A stretch of 7,531 bases of DNA from Anaerolineales bacterium (GTDB lineage Bacteria; Chloroflexota; Anaerolineae; Anaerolineales; UBA6663), in assembly GCA_017999235.1 (NCBI GenBank), contig JAGOBN010000182.1, positions 1 through 7,531 of the forward strand, in the 5' to 3' direction. Positions 5,979 through 7,531 of the stretch are shown one piece after another. The notes beneath the pieces are model-generated. The model was not told the DNA's origin and did no database searches. It saw only the letters and a list, made by a program, of their open reading frames with translations. Each line of letters opens with the position of its first letter. Position 1 is the stretch's first letter. The translations under genes were made by a program, and so were the position numbers.

Positions 5979-7090
5979 TGGATCAACCTCGTCACGGAGG
6001 CCAGGGGCGCGCCCACTTCGCGCAAATGCTCGCACAACTCCCGCAGATCAACATCCACGCGGAAAAACCGCTCGCCGGCGCGCCGGCGATAGGCGCGATA
6101 CGCCCGCTTCATTTTGGGGGGATTGGCGGCGCTCAGCGCTTCATCCAGCGCGGCGCTGTCTTTGCGCAGGCCGGCCGCCCAGGTGGCCGGGCCGGCGTAG
6201 AGCAGGCCGGCCTTGGCTTTGAGGTCCGCCCAGCTCAACTCCAGCTCGGCGGTGTCGCCGCGGTCCACGGCAGAATCCAGCAGGCGCAGCTCTTGGTCAA
6301 TCAGCTGCCACTGATCATGCTGGCTGACCTGGCGGGTGAGTTCGGCGTCGAGATAGCCCATCGCCTCCACGCCCACCAGGAAGAGGCCCACTTTCTCCGC
6401 ATCCAGCTTGAGCTCGGTCAGGAAGCCGGCCAGCTGCGTCAGGGCACTCACCAGCGCCGGCAGACGCAGGGCGCGCGCCGCCTGGATCAGGCTGCCGTTG
6501 ATGCGGGCCGGGTGCTGGTTGAGGACGCGGTTGAGGCGCCAGAGCACCTTGGCGAGCGGTTTGGCGTCGCCGGCGTCCAGCGCCGCGGCCAGGTCGCCTT
6601 GGACCGTTTCCAGGTCGGCCAGCCAGGCCGTGTCGGTGGCTGAGACCTTGGCGTGGCTGGCCACCCGGCGCGCCTCGGCCAGGATGCCTTCCAGGGTGAG
6701 CTGGGCGTCGGAGAGCTGTTCGCCGGCGGTATCGTCGGCCGGGAAGCGCGCCGCGGACTGCGCGACGCCGTTGTAGCACTGGAATTGCAGCCGGTGCAGC
6801 AGATCGTGCAGGAGCTTGTAATCGCCGACGAGGTCGAGCTGCTGGTGGGCGGCCAGAAAATCGGTCTGAAAAGCGGTGGCCGCCGCGCGCGCCTCGGCCG
6901 AGTTCTGGAGCAGGTCACTTAAGGCCTCCAGGCCCGCGCCGGCCTGGCCGGGCGCGACCGTGTAGAGGTTGGTGATGTTGGTGATTTTGTCGCCGCCGAC
7001 GACGTCGCCGCCGATGGTGAGATCGCCCTGCGCCTGGAGCTGGGCGCCGCCGGGCGGGGCCGGCGGGACAGGCTGGGAGTCATCGGGCAT
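5975..7090 (-). CDS. Unrecognised helical protein with N-terminal GGD..GGDK motif, partner of the STAND NTPase
   Basis: A 371-residue protein whose function I do not recognise. Residues 1-22 are Pro/Gln-rich and probably disordered. Residues 23-43 hold a Gly/Asp/Asn-rich segment, DLTIGGDVVGGDKITNITNL, probably short beta-strands. Similar short motifs, as I recall them, precede signalling domains in many modular bacterial STAND/NACHT and caspase-type systems. From about residue 50 to the end it appears all-helical, including LVGDYKLLHDLLHRLQFQCYN (86-106, two adjacent helices), a middle helical bundle (about 125-290) and a basic segment KMKRAYRAYRRRAGERFF (326-343). No signal peptide, transmembrane helix or catalytic motif is seen. 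The ATG at 7090 is chosen because an in-frame TTG at 7201 lies upstream of the likely -10 box and would add a Pro-rich, low-quality extension. Only a weak GGAA ribosome site is present. Its stop overlaps the STAND start (ATGA), so the two are very likely made together and may form one complex. Confidence 0.85.
   Translation of the reverse strand: MPDDSQPVPPAPPGGAQLQAQGDLTIGGDVVGGDKITNITNLYTVAPGQAGAGLEALSDLLQNSAEARAAATAFQTDFLAAHQQLDLVGDYKLLHDLLHRLQFQCYNGVAQSAARFPADDTAGEQLSDAQLTLEGILAEARRVASHAKVSATDTAWLADLETVQGDLAAALDAGDAKPLAKVLWRLNRVLNQHPARINGSLIQAARALRLPALVSALTQLAGFLTELKLDAEKVGLFLVGVEAMGYLDAELTRQVSQHDQWQLIDQELRLLDSAVDRGDTAELELSWADLKAKAGLLYAGPATWAAGLRKDSAALDEALSAANPPKMKRAYRAYRRRAGERFFRVDVDLRELCEHLREVGAPLASVTRLIQ
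5986..5990 (-). promoter_or_regulatory. Ribosome binding site of the STAND NTPase gene
   Basis: GAGGT on the minus strand, 7 bases before the ATG at 5978 and within the last codons of the upstream 371-aa gene. It supports this start over both the in-frame extension to 6035 and the later in-frame ATG at 5963, which has no such site. Confidence 0.7.
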
Positions 7091-7103
7091 AACGCGGTTC
7101 CGT

Positions 7104-7123
7104 GCCGGCCGCGGCGGGCCGGC
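7104..7123 (-). promoter_or_regulatory. GC-rich leader hairpin just upstream of the first operon gene
   Basis: GCCGGCC and GGCCGGC form a perfect 7-bp all-GC stem with a 6-base loop in the predicted 5' leader. The hairpin ends 13 bases before the ATG at 7090 and 2 bases before the weak GGAA ribosome site (7098-7101). It could limit ribosome access and keep expression of the operon low. GC-rich stems arise easily in DNA of this composition, so a function is not established. Confidence 0.35.
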
Positions 7124-7184
7124 GGCGCACTTGAGCGACGCGGAAACAGGGTGGTGTTTGGGTGGCCACGGGTTGTGTGGCGGG

Positions 7185-7193
7185 ATTCTAGCA
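7185..7193 (-). promoter_or_regulatory. Extended -10 promoter for the minus-strand operon
   Basis: On the minus strand TGCTAGAAT is an extended -10 element: a TG one base before TAGAAT, which matches TATAAT at five of six positions. No good -35 box lies 16-18 bases upstream, where the sequence is GC-rich, as is common for extended -10 promoters. Transcription would begin near 7178, giving a leader of about 88 bases before the ATG at 7090. This placement excludes the in-frame TTG at 7201 as the start. Confidence 0.45.
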
Positions 7194-7203
7194 CTGTTCA
7201 ATC

Positions 7204-7241
7204 CGCGGCCGGCCGCCGCGCGGCGCTATACCATCCGCGCG
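7204..7241. repeat. Overlapping GC-rich inverted repeats with a GCGCTAT direct repeat between divergent promoters
   Basis: CGCGGC (7204-7209) pairs with GCCGCG (7215-7220) around a 5-base loop. Alternatively, CGCGCGG (7217-7223) pairs with CCGCGCG (7235-7241) around an 11-base loop. The two stems share bases 7217-7220 and so are mutually exclusive. GCGCTAT also occurs twice 16 bases apart (7223 and 7239). The site lies between the two divergent promoters, where a shared operator would be expected. Composition alone could also produce it. Confidence 0.3.
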
Positions 7242-7273
7242 CTATGACCGAACCCTAACTTGGCGGCCTGAGC

Positions 7274-7303
7274 TTGACGGGTGGAAGCGGCCCGGCCTAT
7301 CAT
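7274..7303 (+). promoter_or_regulatory. Sigma70-type promoter for the AMMECR1-domain gene
   Basis: TTGACG (7274-7279) and TATCAT (7298-7303) each match the consensus at five of six positions and are spaced by 18 bases. Transcription would start near 7310, almost directly at the AGAGGTG ribosome site (7311-7317). That leaves a leader of only about 12 bases before the ATG at 7322. Confidence 0.5.
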
Positions 7304-7321
7304 GATGAACAGAGGTGCGAC

Positions 7322-7531
7322 ATGCTCTCCGACTCTGATCGGCGCTGGGTGTGGCAGTGGGCGCGCGCGGCGGTGGCGGCGGCGGTGGCCGGCCGGCCGG
7401 CGCCCGAGGTGGACCCGGCCGCGGTGCCGGCGGCGCTCCGCCAGCCGGCGGCGGCGTTCATCACCCTGCGGCGGGCGGGCGAGCTGCGCGGCTGTATCGG
7501 CGGGCTGGAGGCGCGCTGGCCGCTGTATCTG
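7322..7531 (+). CDS. AMMECR1-domain protein, AmmeMemoRadiSam system protein A type (5' part; continues beyond the window)
   Basis: The first 70 codons are present and the frame is still open at the window end. The protein begins MLSDSDRRWVWQWARAAVAA, a helix typical of this family's N-terminus. It then has an Ala/Pro-rich linker and the hallmark FITLRRAGELRGCIG (residues 46-60), whose LRGCIG signature defines AMMECR1. The start is supported by AGAGGTG, 4 bases upstream, and by a good promoter just before it. In many bacteria and archaea AMMECR1 proteins are encoded with a Memo-like protein and a radical SAM protein (the AmmeMemoRadiSam set), and such genes might follow to the right. Biochemical function is not established for the family. 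The gene is divergent from the STAND operon and shares its 231-bp intergenic region. The missing C-terminal part cannot be assessed. Confidence 0.9.
   Translation, partial: MLSDSDRRWVWQWARAAVAAAVAGRPAPEVDPAAVPAALRQPAAAFITLRRAGELRGCIGGLEARWPLYL

Noticed and set aside
7091..7201. N-terminal extension of the 371-aa protein from a TTG at 7201
   Set aside because: The extension is Pro/Arg-rich with no family features, begins upstream of the likely -10 element, and an ATG with a weak ribosome site is available at 7090.
1..7531. CRISPR array, IS element or prophage attachment site
   Set aside because: No regularly spaced identical repeats, transposase motifs, terminal inverted repeats or integrase were seen; the repeats present are coding propeller units or small hairpins.

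Overview
The window is a GC-rich bacterial segment. One four-gene operon on the minus strand fills nearly all of it (7090 down to 287). A divergent plus-strand gene begins at 7322 and runs off the right edge. A STAND ATPase with an N-terminal helical domain, a transmembrane helix and a long propeller, together with the very high third-position GC, suggests Chloroflexota (Anaerolineae-like). Large Actinobacteria, Myxococcota or Cyanobacteria remain possible. This assignment is inference from protein style, not from a marker gene.

Layout, left to right. Positions 1-286 hold no confident gene. The stretch is clearly less GC-rich than the rest and contains two perfect hairpins (99-113 and 118-139) and an open frame entering from outside the window (3-131) that may be the tail of a plus-strand gene. 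The minus-strand operon, in transcription order, is: (i) a 371-aa all-helical protein with a glycine-rich GGD..GGDK motif near its N-terminus (7090-5975); (ii) a 1268-aa nSTAND1-type NTPase with a helical N-terminal domain, one transmembrane helix and about twelve propeller repeats (5978-2172); (iii) an M20-family amidohydrolase of the N-carbamoyl-L-amino-acid hydrolase / allantoate amidohydrolase group (2166-916); (iv) a YcbL/glyoxalase-II-like metallo-beta-lactamase-fold hydrolase (919-287). Genes i/ii and iii/iv share ATGA stop-start overlaps, and ii/iii are 5 bp apart, so the four are probably one transcript with coupled translation. The divergent intergenic region (7091-7321) holds a likely extended -10 promoter for the operon, a good sigma70-type promoter for the plus-strand gene, and several GC-rich hairpins. 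The plus-strand gene is the 5' end of an AMMECR1-domain protein (AmmeMemoRadiSam protein A type).

How the genes may work together. The STAND protein looks like a transmembrane signal-transducing ATPase: cytoplasmic ATPase and helical adaptor domain, with a propeller probably outside the membrane. Its translationally coupled 371-aa partner may be an adaptor or signalling component, since no catalytic effector domain can be recognised in either protein. This pair is the most unusual part of the window and resembles modular conflict or signalling systems built from STAND NTPases, but its function is unknown. The two downstream hydrolases look metabolic and may simply be carried along in the operon.
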